The notes beneath the pieces were generated by a model, which saw only the letters and a list, made by a program, of their open reading frames with translations, did not search any database and had not been told where the DNA came from. A DNA stretch of 51,707 bases from positions 1 to 51,707 of the forward strand of contig NZ_AUEG01000013.1 of NCBI RefSeq assembly GCF_000425865.1, in the 5' to 3' direction. Origin of the DNA: Lacticigenium naphthae DSM 19658. Lineage in GTDB: Bacteria > Bacillota > Bacilli > Lactobacillales > Carnobacteriaceae_A. Position numbers and translations under genes: made by a program. This document shows positions 9,141 through 17,811 of the stretch, piece after piece (position 1 is the stretch's first letter; the number at the start of each line of letters is the position of its first letter).

Positions 9141-11559
9141 ATACTATTAAATAAGGTCCCGTAACAGACTGGCTATTGTTTTTCAGTTCTTTTGGCGTAC
9201 CGGTAGCAATAATATTTCCACCTGCATCTCCTCCGCCAGGTCCCATATCGATAATATAGTCGCTCGCTGAAATCATGGGAACATTGTGTTCGACCATGAG
9301 AACCGTGTTTCCTGAATCAACTAGGCGTTGGAGTAATTCATAAAGATGAATGAGGTCAGATGTATGCAATCCGCTAGTTGGTTCATCGAGCAAGTAAAGG
9401 GTATGTCCTTTTTGAGAACCGCTTAATTCCTTGGCAAGTTTTAGCCGCTGACCTTCACCACCGGATAACGTCGTCAACTCTTGACCCAAAGAGAGGTAAC
9501 CCAGTCCGACAGCGATCAATAGCTGCAATCGTTTTTGGATTTTTGCTATGGGAAGGAGTGGCTGGACATCCTCAATATTCATCTCCAATATATCCGAAAT
9601 GGAATGGCCTTCTAGCGTGACTTCGAGAATTTCGTCTTTAAATCTTTTCCCTTTGCAATCAGGACAAGTCACTTGCGTGTTGGATAAGAAATGAAGATTG
9701 ACAGCGACTTTCCCCATTCCTTCACACGTATCACAGCGTCCGCCCTTAGTATTAAACGAAAAGTGATTTGCTTTGAGTCCTTTGTTTTTAGCAGAAGGCT
9801 GTTTAGCAAATAGATTACGGATATCCGTATACATATCACTATACGTAGCAACAATGGAACGCGACATACGGGCTAATGGACTTTGACCGATGCTGATGAT
9901 CGAATCAATGGCTTCTAATCCAGCAATGCTTGTGCATCCCTCTTGATCGGCCAACACATCGAACAGCAACGTTGATTTTCCGGAACCCGATACACCTGTA
10001 ATAGCAGTGAGGGTCTCTAAGGGGAAATCTACTGTAACATTATTCAAATTGTGCTGCGTTGCCTGATGGACAGTCAGATACTGTCCGTTTCCTTTTCTCC
10101 CTTTAGAGGGCAAGTGGACCTCGTTGGCCAACGTTCTTCCCGTGATGGATCCTGGTGTATGGATCAAATCAGCAATAGTCCCTGTAGCAGTTATATAGCC
10201 ACCCATTTTTCCAGCTCCTGGTCCCATGTCCACTAAATGATCGGCAGCTTTCATGACAGTTTCATCGTGTTCAATGACCAAGAGTGTGTTGCCGATGTCC
10301 CGTAATTTTTCCATGACCGTGATCAGTCCATGAGTGTCTTTGGGATGCAGCCCGGCAGTTGGTTCATCCAAAATGTACAATACTCCAGTCAGGCCGGAAC
10401 CTAAAATGGAAGCTAAACGTAACCGTTGAGATTCTCCACCCGATAAGGTGATTGCTTGGCGATCTAGAGTCAGATAGCCTAGTCCAATTTCAAGTATCCG
10501 GCCTAATCGTTCATGCATATCATATAGCACAGTGGTCAGCACTTCGTTTTCTTCTTCGCCAATGAAAGTGTCCATCATACTTTCTAGCCATTCGTTCAGT
10601 TCGGATAAAGGCAATAGGGATAATTCAGGGAGTCTTTTTCCATGAACTATACTTGCTCGTGCTTCTTCTCGTAACCGTTCACCTTGACAGGTCGGACAAA
10701 TTTTCGACTCAAAAAATTCCGCTGCTTGAGCTTTTTCTCCGTTTTCTTTGTATGAACGCCACATGGCTGTGAGCAATCCTGGATATTTTCCTTTTGACAC
10801 TGTTTTAGGAATTTTTTTGTCCGGAAAATGTCTGCTAAACCGATCGTCCTCTGCTCCATAAAAGAGGTAATCTAATTCAATAGCCGTAAAATCTTTGAGT
10901 GGTTTTGATTTTGAAATAGCTAAAGAATAATACTCACTTCCAACAGCTAAAATGCCAATGTTATAGTCGACCCAGGCTTTGTTCCAGGATTTTACTCCCC
11001 CTTCATCAATAGAGAGCTCCCAGTCGATCAGTTTTTCAAGATTGATTTCTTGGGCTATCCCTAATCCCGAACAGGTAGGACAAGCTCCAGAAGGTTTATT
11101 GAAAGAGAATTCTGTTCTTGTTAACGGTTCGTTGGCCGTACCACAGCCAGTACACACGACCGTTTCTTCCATACGGTTTGTGGTAGGGATGAGCTTCCCG
11201 CAATTTTTACACGGTCTGGTCCCCGCTTGTTCAAATAATTTCCGTAAATACGTGTACAAATCGGTGACGGTCCCAACGGTCGAGCGGGGATTCCGGTTCG
11301 TCACGGTCTGTCCGACTGCGATCGAAGGAGAAAGGCCATCGATTTTGTCAACTTTTGGACGTTCAAAAACATCTGTAGCTAGGCCACTGGATTCTAGAAA
11401 CTGTCGGTTACATTCTTTTTCCAGAATATCAAAAGCTAACGTTGATTTACCCGAACCTGAAGGACCGGTGACCACCACGAGTTTGTTTTTTGGGATGGCT
11501 AACGAAATATTCTTTAAATTATTTTCTCTAGCCCCTTTGATCGTGATTGCATCTTTCAT
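9139..11559 (-). CDS. UvrA-like excinuclease-family ABC ATPase (short, UvrA2 type)
   Basis: Twin ABC ATPase of the UvrA family, 806 residues, against about 940 for housekeeping UvrA. The shortening lies in the insertion region that binds UvrB in the canonical protein, so it probably does not act in standard nucleotide excision. Visible are Walker A GPSGSGKST near residue 32, CxxC zinc pairs (CKNCG, CTGCG, CPTCSG), signature LSGGESQRL with DEPTAGLH, then a second GVSGSGKST, a second zinc module (CDTCEG, CPDCKG), LSGGEGQRL and DEPTSGLH. Start ATG 11559 follows AAGGAGG. Family members of this length are linked to resistance to DNA-binding drugs. The divergent MerR-type regulator fits such a role, which is inferred. 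Confidence 0.85.
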   Translation of the reverse strand: MKDAITIKGARENNLKNISLAIPKNKLVVVTGPSGSGKSTLAFDILEKECNRQFLESSGLATDVFERPKVDKIDGLSPSIAVGQTVTNRNPRSTVGTVTDLYTYLRKLFEQAGTRPCKNCGKLIPTTNRMEETVVCTGCGTANEPLTRTEFSFNKPSGACPTCSGLGIAQEINLEKLIDWELSIDEGGVKSWNKAWVDYNIGILAVGSEYYSLAISKSKPLKDFTAIELDYLFYGAEDDRFSRHFPDKKIPKTVSKGKYPGLLTAMWRSYKENGEKAQAAEFFESKICPTCQGERLREEARASIVHGKRLPELSLLPLSELNEWLESMMDTFIGEEENEVLTTVLYDMHERLGRILEIGLGYLTLDRQAITLSGGESQRLRLASILGSGLTGVLYILDEPTAGLHPKDTHGLITVMEKLRDIGNTLLVIEHDETVMKAADHLVDMGPGAGKMGGYITATGTIADLIHTPGSITGRTLANEVHLPSKGRKGNGQYLTVHQATQHNLNNVTVDFPLETLTAITGVSGSGKSTLLFDVLADQEGCTSIAGLEAIDSIISIGQSPLARMSRSIVATYSDMYTDIRNLFAKQPSAKNKGLKANHFSFNTKGGRCDTCEGMGKVAVNLHFLSNTQVTCPDCKGKRFKDEILEVTLEGHSISDILEMNIEDVQPLLPIAKIQKRLQLLIAVGLGYLSLGQELTTLSGGEGQRLKLAKELSGSQKGHTLYLLDEPTSGLHTSDLIHLYELLQRLVDSGNTVLMVEHNVPMISASDYIIDMGPGGGDAGGNIIATGTPKELKNNSQSVTGPYLIV

Positions 11560-11714
11560 GTAAGAGCCTCCTTATTCCTATTTATTCGCAACAATGATTT
11601 TACTTCTGTTCTGATACTTCTATCATACTACATTCATGCAACCCCCCTACTTAGGACGGGGCATAGAGTCAACAAAAGGTTTTCCATACACAAACATGCT
11701 CAAATACTTTAATG

Positions 11715-11743
11715 TTGTACTTTACTGTTTTACAGTAGATAAT
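11715..11743 (+). promoter_or_regulatory. MerR-type promoter/operator in front of the double-MerR gene
   Basis: TTGTAC at 11715-11720 and GATAAT at 11738-11743, separated by 17 bases that contain the perfect dyad TACTGT-TTT-ACAGTA (11723-11737). A dyad in the spacer is the hallmark of MerR operators. The implied leader is very short (about ten bases), so the real start of transcription may differ. Confidence 0.5.
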
Positions 11744-11760
11744 AGAGTGGAGGTGATGGA

Positions 11761-12522
11761 ATGAAAGGGATAGATGTCGCTCGTATTTGTGATGTTTCAA
11801 CAAGTTCGTTGAAGCACTATGAAAAATGGGGCTTAGTACCAGCTGTACCAAGAGCAGCAAACGGTTACCGTGTTTATTCGACGATCCATGTCTACTATTT
11901 TCAATGTATTGTTCAAATGAATAGCGGGTTTGGATTGACTTTTGTAAGACAGATCATGCCTCTGATCCAAGAAGGCGAATTTTTGCAGGTCCTGTGGTTG
12001 GTAACTGAAGAACAAGCTCACTTATTAACTCAGCAGAAAGCAACAAAGAAAGTCAATGACATTTTAAACGAAGAAGGGCTGGAGCAATTAGAAAAACAGT
12101 TTGTTCAGAATAAGCTGTACAAGATCGGTGAAGTGGCAAGGGAAGTAGGGGTCGCATCATCGGCCATCCGTTTTTGGGAAAAAGAAGGACTCATTCAACC
12201 AAAGCGAGATGGAGGAAGTGGCTATCGATTGTTCTCGAAAGCAGACGTTAGACGTGTGCTGATTTTACGTACTGTTTCACAGACCACTGGTTCTTTAGAA
12301 ATAGCCAAAGAAATTTTATTAGAAACAGAACACAACAATTTAAAAAGAATGAAAGAAATTGCACAACAATCGCTAGACTTTTTGGATGAAACACTGATCA
12401 TGCGCATGAAAGCACTCAGTCAATTGAACGCTTTATTTGACGTGCTTGCGGAAGAAAATGATGGATGGAGCAAAAAAAACATTGGACACTATGCATATTA
12501 CCGTGAGAATAAAAAAGAGTAG
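11761..12522 (+). CDS. regulator with two tandem MerR DNA-binding domains
   Basis: The 253-residue protein contains two MerR winged-helix modules. The first covers about residues 1-55 (VARICDVSTSSLKHYEKWGLV, then NGYRVYS) and the second about 117-175 (KIGEVAREVGVASSAIRFWEKEGL, split by me here, then GYRLFSKADV). Each is followed by a helical segment. Usual MerR proteins carry one module and dimerise. I see no cysteine metal-binding loop or drug-binding domain at the C terminus. The ATG follows GGAGGTGAT. It is divergent from the UvrA-like ATPase, with a dyad operator between them, which suggests local control. I infer that it senses a drug or DNA stress. Confidence 0.85.
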   Translation: MKGIDVARICDVSTSSLKHYEKWGLVPAVPRAANGYRVYSTIHVYYFQCIVQMNSGFGLTFVRQIMPLIQEGEFLQVLWLVTEEQAHLLTQQKATKKVNDILNEEGLEQLEKQFVQNKLYKIGEVAREVGVASSAIRFWEKEGLIQPKRDGGSGYRLFSKADVRRVLILRTVSQTTGSLEIAKEILLETEHNNLKRMKEIAQQSLDFLDETLIMRMKALSQLNALFDVLAEENDGWSKKNIGHYAYYRENKKE

Positions 12523-12616
12523 CCAAAGAGATGGGGGGAGCATTATTTTGCTGAGAAGTTCTCTTCATCACGAGCAGGCGATCAGTTCTATTTGTTCAGA
12601 CAAGCACAAACTATTT

Positions 12617-12625
12617 TGGTATACT
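12617..12625 (+). promoter_or_regulatory. extended -10 promoter for the DUF2207 gene
   Basis: TGGTATACT, a TG-extended -10 element, 69 bases upstream of the start codon. No good -35 box is present at the usual distance. Confidence 0.45.
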
Positions 12626-12693
12626 GAATGAACAGAGAATTCTTTTTCATCAAGATGGGGTACATATAATATCAAAAGAAAGTAGGGTGCTCA

Positions 12694-14472
12694 ATGAAAC
12701 GATATATAAAACAACTAACAGCATTAAGCGTGTTGACGTTCGTTGGTTTGGGATGGACGGATACGGTCTCGGCTGAAAATGAACTGACCTCTATTGAAAT
12801 AGATGTTCAACTTCAGCGAGATGGTTCAGCTATCATTACAGAAAATCGGGATATGAACATGGATGACGGGACAGAATTGTACATCACATTAGAAGAGATG
12901 CAAGACTCAGAGCTCCTGGATTTTTCTGTGGTCGGGTTTGAAGAGGATACCGATTGGGATCTGGACGCTTCTCGTGAAGAGAAAGCTGGGAAATATGGTG
13001 TAGTAGAGACAGATGATGGACAAGAATTGGTTTGGGGAATCGGAGAATATGGTCAAAATAATTACGAACTGTCCTATACGTTGTCCAATTTAGTGCGCGA
13101 GTTAGATGATGGGCAGGCACTATTGTGGAACTTCGACACTTTCTCCAGCATTCCGGCAGATAATTTGACGGTGACTATTTCCGGTCACGAACCATTCACC
13201 CAGGAAGATGTCCGTTTTTGGGGATTTGGTCTGGAGGGCGACATTCAACTAATTGATGAAGAAATCGTGTGGCAGGCGAGTGAAGTAGTGGATAGCAGCA
13301 ATGATGTGACCGTACTCGCTCAATTCCCGGAAGGTTTCTTCAATGCACAGGTCTATGTGGATAGCACGCTCGAAGAACAACGGGAAATGGCGATGGAAGG
13401 CTCAGCTTACAATGAAGAGACTTCATCGGATACCATTTTGATCATTCTTTTCACTGTGTTGGGAATAACGGCAGGAGGAGCGGGACTTGCCGCTATTTTG
13501 TATAGTAGAAAACTTTCCCAAGCAAAAGCCGATGCAGGTCAAATGCTTACGGGAACCAAACGCGTGCAAAAGAATAAAGGCTTCGTCTATGAAACGATTC
13601 CGTTTGAGGAAGAAGATCTGGCAGGGATCGCCTTCGTACTACAAGAATTTCAAAAAGGGTACTTTGAAGATTACTTTACAGCCTATTTATTGAAATGGGT
13701 CGAAGAAGACCGTATTTCTATGGATACGACTGTCAAAAAAGTGTTCTTCAGTAATCAATATGAAACACTCATCCAAATCAAGCAGTTTGCGGAAGAAAAA
13801 CAAAAGCATCCTTATTCGTTCACGGAATTTGCTTCAGGTTTCAAGCCTAACCAAGGTGACACGTATGAAAAAGGGCTATGGGTGATGTTGCTGGACGCTG
13901 CGGATGCAAGTGGAAAAGTGGACAATGACCACATTCAACACTGGGCTAAAAAGAATGCCAAAGCTGTCGAGAAGTTTGCGGATGCTTTAATAGAGTATTC
14001 AAAAGATTATTTAGAAAGAAAAAATCTGATCACGTTTAAAGAAATAAAAGTATGGGGCAGTAAACAGGAAGTCACAGTAGCCAGTGCAGAGGGTGAGCAG
14101 CTGCTGGACCGTGTCGTTCAATTTGATAACTATTTGAAACAGACGGATATCAAAGAGGCTAAACGACCAAACAGCCCAATAGATTTTTCGGATTATCTGA
14201 TTTGGAGCATTCTCTACTTTAGAAAAGATGATATAACCAAACAGTTGGATTCCATGGTGCCTGAGCCTACGCAGTATTATGACAATAGTCTGGTCGGTCC
14301 TTATTACTGGTATTGGTATGGCACTACAGGGATGCGAAATAATTGGTCGACCGGATTATCTTATGGAGGATTCCATTCCAAAGCGTCTTCCGCTGCATCA
14401 GGTATGGGTGGAGCAACAGGAATTGGTGGCGGCGGGGGAGCCGGCGGTGGCGGTGGCGGGGGAGCCCGTTAA
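12694..14472 (+). CDS. DUF2207-type predicted membrane protein with Gly-rich tail
   Basis: The 592-residue protein starts with a signal peptide (residues about 1-27, ending near TVSA) and an extracellular beta-rich domain to about residue 240 that is acidic. One clear transmembrane helix follows near 249-272 (DTILIILFTVLG), then a large cytoplasmic region. A hydrophobic, Tyr/Trp-rich segment (YYWYWYG) lies near 545. The last 25 residues are almost only glycine and alanine. This matches the DUF2207 family, whose function is unknown. Start ATG is 17 bases after AAAGTAGGG. It is monocistronic in appearance. Confidence 0.75.
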   Translation: MKRYIKQLTALSVLTFVGLGWTDTVSAENELTSIEIDVQLQRDGSAIITENRDMNMDDGTELYITLEEMQDSELLDFSVVGFEEDTDWDLDASREEKAGKYGVVETDDGQELVWGIGEYGQNNYELSYTLSNLVRELDDGQALLWNFDTFSSIPADNLTVTISGHEPFTQEDVRFWGFGLEGDIQLIDEEIVWQASEVVDSSNDVTVLAQFPEGFFNAQVYVDSTLEEQREMAMEGSAYNEETSSDTILIILFTVLGITAGGAGLAAILYSRKLSQAKADAGQMLTGTKRVQKNKGFVYETIPFEEEDLAGIAFVLQEFQKGYFEDYFTAYLLKWVEEDRISMDTTVKKVFFSNQYETLIQIKQFAEEKQKHPYSFTEFASGFKPNQGDTYEKGLWVMLLDAADASGKVDNDHIQHWAKKNAKAVEKFADALIEYSKDYLERKNLITFKEIKVWGSKQEVTVASAEGEQLLDRVVQFDNYLKQTDIKEAKRPNSPIDFSDYLIWSILYFRKDDITKQLDSMVPEPTQYYDNSLVGPYYWYWYGTTGMRNNWSTGLSYGGFHSKASSAASGMGGATGIGGGGGAGGGGGGGAR

Positions 14473-14552
14473 TAAATTTCTCAAAGCAACCGAGGAATAG
14501 AGTTTTTATTGTATAATGAATTGTACGAAAAATTGAAAAGGTAGGTATTCAA

Positions 14553-15116
14553 ATGACTAAAATTGGAATTATTACAGGAAGTACCCGAGATGCCCGTGTC
14601 AACTTACAAGTGGCACACTATATTTTAGAGAATGCAGAAAAAATGGGGGGCGCAGATTTTGAAATCGTAGATATCAAGGATTATGATCTTCCTCTTTTAA
14701 ATGAAACAGTTCCGGCAGCAATGGCCGATCGGAACTATACTACTGATGATGTAAAAAGATGGTCAACTAAGATCGATTCATTGGATGGCTTCATTTTTGT
14801 GACACCTGAATACAACAAAAACATTACCCCTTCTTTAAAAAATGCTTTGGACTATTTGAGTCCTGAATGGAGCAACAAAGCTGCAGGGATCGTTGCCTAT
14901 GGTTCTACATTAGGTGTGGGCGCAACCATGATTTTGCGCATGACTTTATCAGATTTCAACCTGGCAACTGTTGGACCATTTGGAGCCTTTAGTTTATTTA
15001 CAGACTTTAAAGACATGTCAACTTTTGCACCATCTAAAGTTCACCTGCCTACGATCAAAGCGGTCATTGAGACCACAGTCGCGTGGAGTACGGCCTTAAA
15101 AACTGTTCGCAATTAA
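14553..15116 (+). CDS. NADPH-dependent FMN reductase family protein
   Basis: The 187-residue flavodoxin-fold protein belongs to the FMN_red family, which reduces flavins, quinones, azo dyes or chromate with NAD(P)H. The phosphate-binding loop is GSTRDARVN at residues 9-17 and the flavin-contact segment is FVTPEYNKNITPSLKNALDY, near 85-105. The ATG follows AAAGGTAGG. It is separate from its neighbours, with a hairpin terminator downstream. The physiological substrate is not readable from sequence. Confidence 0.85.
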   Translation: MTKIGIITGSTRDARVNLQVAHYILENAEKMGGADFEIVDIKDYDLPLLNETVPAAMADRNYTTDDVKRWSTKIDSLDGFIFVTPEYNKNITPSLKNALDYLSPEWSNKAAGIVAYGSTLGVGATMILRMTLSDFNLATVGPFGAFSLFTDFKDMSTFAPSKVHLPTIKAVIETTVAWSTALKTVRN

Positions 15117-15129
15117 ATGCGAGAATATG

Positions 15130-15164
15130 GATAGGATAAGTCTCCTATCGTCAATTGTTTTTTG
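15130..15164 (+). terminator. probable terminator after the FMN reductase gene
   Basis: A seven-base-pair stem GATAGGA/TCCTATC with a six-base loop, then a short gap and six T. Confidence 0.5.
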
Positions 15165-15170
15165 AATGGT

Positions 15171-15287
15171 CTTTTCTAAAATATGCTCCAAAAAGTAGAC
15201 GACCAGTCTACTTTTTGGAGCTATAGCTGTTGTTGCTTGAAGATCTTACGGATACAATAGGCGGGTCTGAATGCTTTTTGTCCCACT
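15171..15287 (+). repeat. dispersed intergenic repeat, copy 2 (diverged)
   Basis: Begins CTTTTCTAAAATATGCTCC and ends GGGTCTGAATGCTTTTTGTCCCACT, as in the other copies. The left part has become a perfect 16-base-pair hairpin (15185-15200 with 15206-15221, loop GACCA). Its interior differs from copies 1, 3 and 4. Confidence 0.7.
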
Positions 15288-15342
15288 TGGACTTATGTTA
15301 TACTGATAAAAAATAAATGATGGAAACAGAGGAGAGATCATC

Positions 15343-15894
15343 CTGGAACTATTAAAAGAGATCAACTTGATCGATGATAAAGAAATGGCACGAAAACTCA
15401 ATGGTTATGCCTTAGTAGCTACAGTTATATTTTATTTATTATTTGCAGCCGTAAGCAGATTTATTTCTGGGTCGGAAGAAATCGAGACAGGATTCAGTGG
15501 GGTGATCATGGGGCTCTTCTTATTTGTAGTATTGATCGTCATTCATGAACTCATCCATGCAGTCTTCTTCAAAATTTTTAATCCGACTGGGAAAATCAAA
15601 TTTGGCTTCAAAAATGGAATGGCTTTTGCCTCCAGTCCCCATTCAATGTATTCAAAAAGACAATTTACCTGGATCGCTCTAGCTCCATTTCTTTCGATCA
15701 CCGTGATGATGATCGGACTTTACAGCGCAGGCTGGTTCAGTAGAGAATTGTTTACATTGCTGACTGCCGTTCATGCGGGGGCTTGTGCAGGAGATTTTTA
15801 TTATGTTTATCTCTTCCGACAATATCCGGATGATATAAAAATAGAAGATACGCCTGTTGGCATCAACATTTTACGAGACGAACAACAAAGGTAG
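15343..15894 (+). CDS. DUF3267-type putative membrane zinc metalloprotease
   Basis: Membrane protein of about 183 residues with a zincin-like H-E-L-I-H motif in the middle (IVIHELIHAVFF) and about four transmembrane segments: near 30-48, 62-80, 115-135 and 140-155. This matches DUF3267 proteins, predicted zincins of unknown substrate. No ATG fits. I place the start at CTG 15343 because GGAGAG ends six bases upstream and the frame then reads LELLKEINLIDDKEM. TTG 15367 is the alternative but lacks a ribosome site. It ends 12 bases before the PgeF start and is likely cotranscribed with it. Confidence 0.7.
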   Translation: MELLKEINLIDDKEMARKLNGYALVATVIFYLLFAAVSRFISGSEEIETGFSGVIMGLFLFVVLIVIHELIHAVFFKIFNPTGKIKFGFKNGMAFASSPHSMYSKRQFTWIALAPFLSITVMMIGLYSAGWFSRELFTLLTAVHAGACAGDFYYVYLFRQYPDDIKIEDTPVGINILRDEQQR

Positions 15895-15906
15895 GTGAGG
15901 CAGACA

Positions 15907-16635
15907 ATGCAGTCTACATTATTAGCTGAAAAAGGGCTGATCAATCAGGTCGCCGGGAGCGAGTATAATTTTCGTTATCAAATGGTCGGAAACAAAGTTG
16001 TGGAAGACGTCGAGCGATTGTTGGAACGCATGGATATCCAACCCAAAGAAATATATACTGGACAACAAGTGCATAGCGCGAATGTTGCTTATGTGAATGG
16101 TCAAAATGGCGAGCCGTTTATCTTTGGTCGGACACTAAAAGAAACGGATGGACTCCTGACAGACAAGCCGGGGGTCGCTTTACTGATTAAATACGCTGAC
16201 TGTACGCCCATTATTTTATACGATCCAGTAAAAAAAGTACAAGCCGTTGTTCATTCAGGCTGGCGTGGAACAGTTCAAAAAATTTCTTTGAACGCAATAA
16301 AACAAATGGAGGCAGACTTTGGCTGTGCCCGGCACAATATACTAGCGTACGTTGGCCCCTCCATTGATCAAGAACACTATCAGGTAGGACCCGAAGTCTA
16401 TGCAGCATTTGAAGGGTTTTCTGAGAGAGACAACTTTTTCAAACCAGACGGCGAGCGGTACCGAATGAGCATGAGCGATGCGAATGTGAGTATCCTAAAA
16501 GAAGCCGGGATAAAGGACGAAAACTTAGACATTGAACGGACAGCGACCTACACAGATGACAGCCTTCATTCCGCCAGAAAAGAAGGAAAAGAGTACCAAC
16601 TAAATGGCTTATTGACTATGATTCCAGAAGAGTAA
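15907..16635 (+). CDS. pgeF: PgeF/YfiH-type laccase-domain protein (purine nucleoside phosphorylase)
   Basis: A 242-residue Cu-oxidase_4 (laccase-domain) protein. Members of this family have been linked to purine nucleoside phosphorolysis and to editing of peptidoglycan precursors. The metal-binding histidine in GQQVHSANV lies near residue 55-60, and the cysteine/histidine signature KYADCTPIILYD followed by VVHSGWRGT near 98-125. The AYVGPSI segment follows. ATG 15907 is preferred over GTG 15895 because GGTGAGG lies six bases before it. A strong terminator follows. Confidence 0.85.
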   Translation: MQSTLLAEKGLINQVAGSEYNFRYQMVGNKVVEDVERLLERMDIQPKEIYTGQQVHSANVAYVNGQNGEPFIFGRTLKETDGLLTDKPGVALLIKYADCTPIILYDPVKKVQAVVHSGWRGTVQKISLNAIKQMEADFGCARHNILAYVGPSIDQEHYQVGPEVYAAFEGFSERDNFFKPDGERYRMSMSDANVSILKEAGIKDENLDIERTATYTDDSLHSARKEGKEYQLNGLLTMIPEE

Positions 16636-16673
16636 AGGGAGATATGTGTATCCTTTAGAGTTATAGGAATCAG

Positions 16674-16713
16674 AAAAGGCGATCCTACTAGAAAAGGGGA
16701 TCGTCTTTTTTTA
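16674..16713 (+). terminator. terminator after pgeF
   Basis: Stem GGCGATCC (16678-16685) with GGATCGTC (16698-16705), flanked by A and T runs that extend it, ending in eight T. Confidence 0.85.
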
Positions 16714-16820
16714 TCTCTTTCAAAGGGATAAATTCCTGTAAAAGGCATATGCCGTTCTATTTGATTAAAAAATAAAATCATTTAAAATAGAAGAAAGGCA
16801 ATAGAAAAGGAGAGAAAAGT

Positions 16821-17267
16821 ATGGTGCAAACCGTTTATACGAACTATTGGCAAAATCGACTCAGTGGAGTGAAAAAAGAGCACGGGAGTTACAAGACTGA
16901 AGAGGAAGCAATCGATGGAATCAAGGCGTGGTGGGATTTGCACAAAGAAAACTATCCGCATGCGGAACATATTCGAACCCAGTCCGGTGCATTAGAAATC
17001 GTGTATAAGGATTCCGACCATTTTTATCGAATCGAAAAGCATGAAATTGAAGGGAAACTGCCCAGTCGCAGTTATAAAGTGAAATCCCGTGGAGAAATCG
17101 AAAGTCTGCGAAAGAAATATAATTTAAATGAAGCTTCGTATTTATTCGATGAACTCGCCGAGCCATACCGAGACCGCTTGATCATTGCCATGGCGGATAG
17201 TAAAAAAGTCCGTCAATATATTTACGATCAAGATGGAAGTCCGATCAGAGAAATTCCTGAGAGGTAA
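16821..17267 (+). CDS. hypothetical 148-residue protein
   Basis: I do not recognise this family. The protein is hydrophilic, without signal peptide or membrane segments. It is rich in Lys/Glu and has two Trp-Trp or Trp-rich turns (NYWQNR, IKAWWDLHKEN) in the first 45 residues and a basic middle (KVKSRGEIESLRKKYNLNEASYLFDEL) that looks helical. The ATG follows AAAAGGAGAG, a strong ribosome site. The frame is well used and has a normal codon pattern, so I take it as real. The next gene starts 22 bases downstream and is probably cotranscribed. Confidence 0.65.
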   Translation: MVQTVYTNYWQNRLSGVKKEHGSYKTEEEAIDGIKAWWDLHKENYPHAEHIRTQSGALEIVYKDSDHFYRIEKHEIEGKLPSRSYKVKSRGEIESLRKKYNLNEASYLFDELAEPYRDRLIIAMADSKKVRQYIYDQDGSPIREIPER

Positions 17268-17289
17268 GAGATCTATAGGGGGATCCTGA

Positions 17290-17655
17290 ATGAAAAAGCA
17301 TGCTGAAAAAATATTTGTCGTTCGTGAAAGCGACACGGCCAAAGAAATTGGATCGGGGCGTTTAGCCGTCTTATCAACGCCCCACCTGATCGGCTATATG
17401 GAAAATACAGCTATGCTCCTGCTGGAAAAAGATTTGGAAGCAACAAGGAGTTCAGTCGGAATAGAAATCAACCTGAAACATATAGCTGCGACTGCAATCG
17501 GAAAAGAAGTGGTCGTAAAAGTATCATTAGGCGAAGCAACAGATAAGATTTACACTTTTAGTATTGAGGCGTATGTAGAGGATAAATTAATTGGAAAAGC
17601 GAACCATAAACGGGCAGTTATCAATAGAGAAGAGTTTCTACAAAACAGTAAATAG
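17290..17655 (+). CDS. hot-dog fold thioesterase (FlK-like)
   Basis: The 121-residue single hot-dog domain resembles fluoroacetyl-CoA thioesterase-like proteins: STPHLIGYMENTAM near residues 29-42 (Thr and Glu of the catalytic set) and LKHIAATAIG near 61-70 (His). These proteins hydrolyse short acyl-CoA thioesters. Whether this one sees fluoroacetyl-CoA or a housekeeping acyl-CoA cannot be told. The ATG follows TAGGGGGATC. It lies directly behind the hypothetical gene at 16821-17267. Confidence 0.75.
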   Translation: MKKHAEKIFVVRESDTAKEIGSGRLAVLSTPHLIGYMENTAMLLLEKDLEATRSSVGIEINLKHIAATAIGKEVVVKVSLGEATDKIYTFSIEAYVEDKLIGKANHKRAVINREEFLQNSK

Positions 17656-17811
17656 AGAGAAGCGGTCCAAAATATGCTCTGACCAGATTGGAAATACAAA
17701 AAGGCCAGTTTTGCTTGGTGGAACGCGTTTGAGTAAAGGAAGTCACAAGATAAGTCGAGGGAGGGGTTCTTAACCTGACCGTTCATTCAGCAGTAGAGAT
17801 GGGGAATAGTA

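Noticed and set aside
10979-11563. Long plus-strand frame of 194 codons
   Set aside because: It is antisense to the clear UvrA-like gene and has no ribosome site or recognisable motif.
17656-17811. Another copy of the dispersed repeat (GGTCCAAAATATGCTCTGACC)
   Set aside because: Only a short, partial resemblance; no closing stem or second end sequence.
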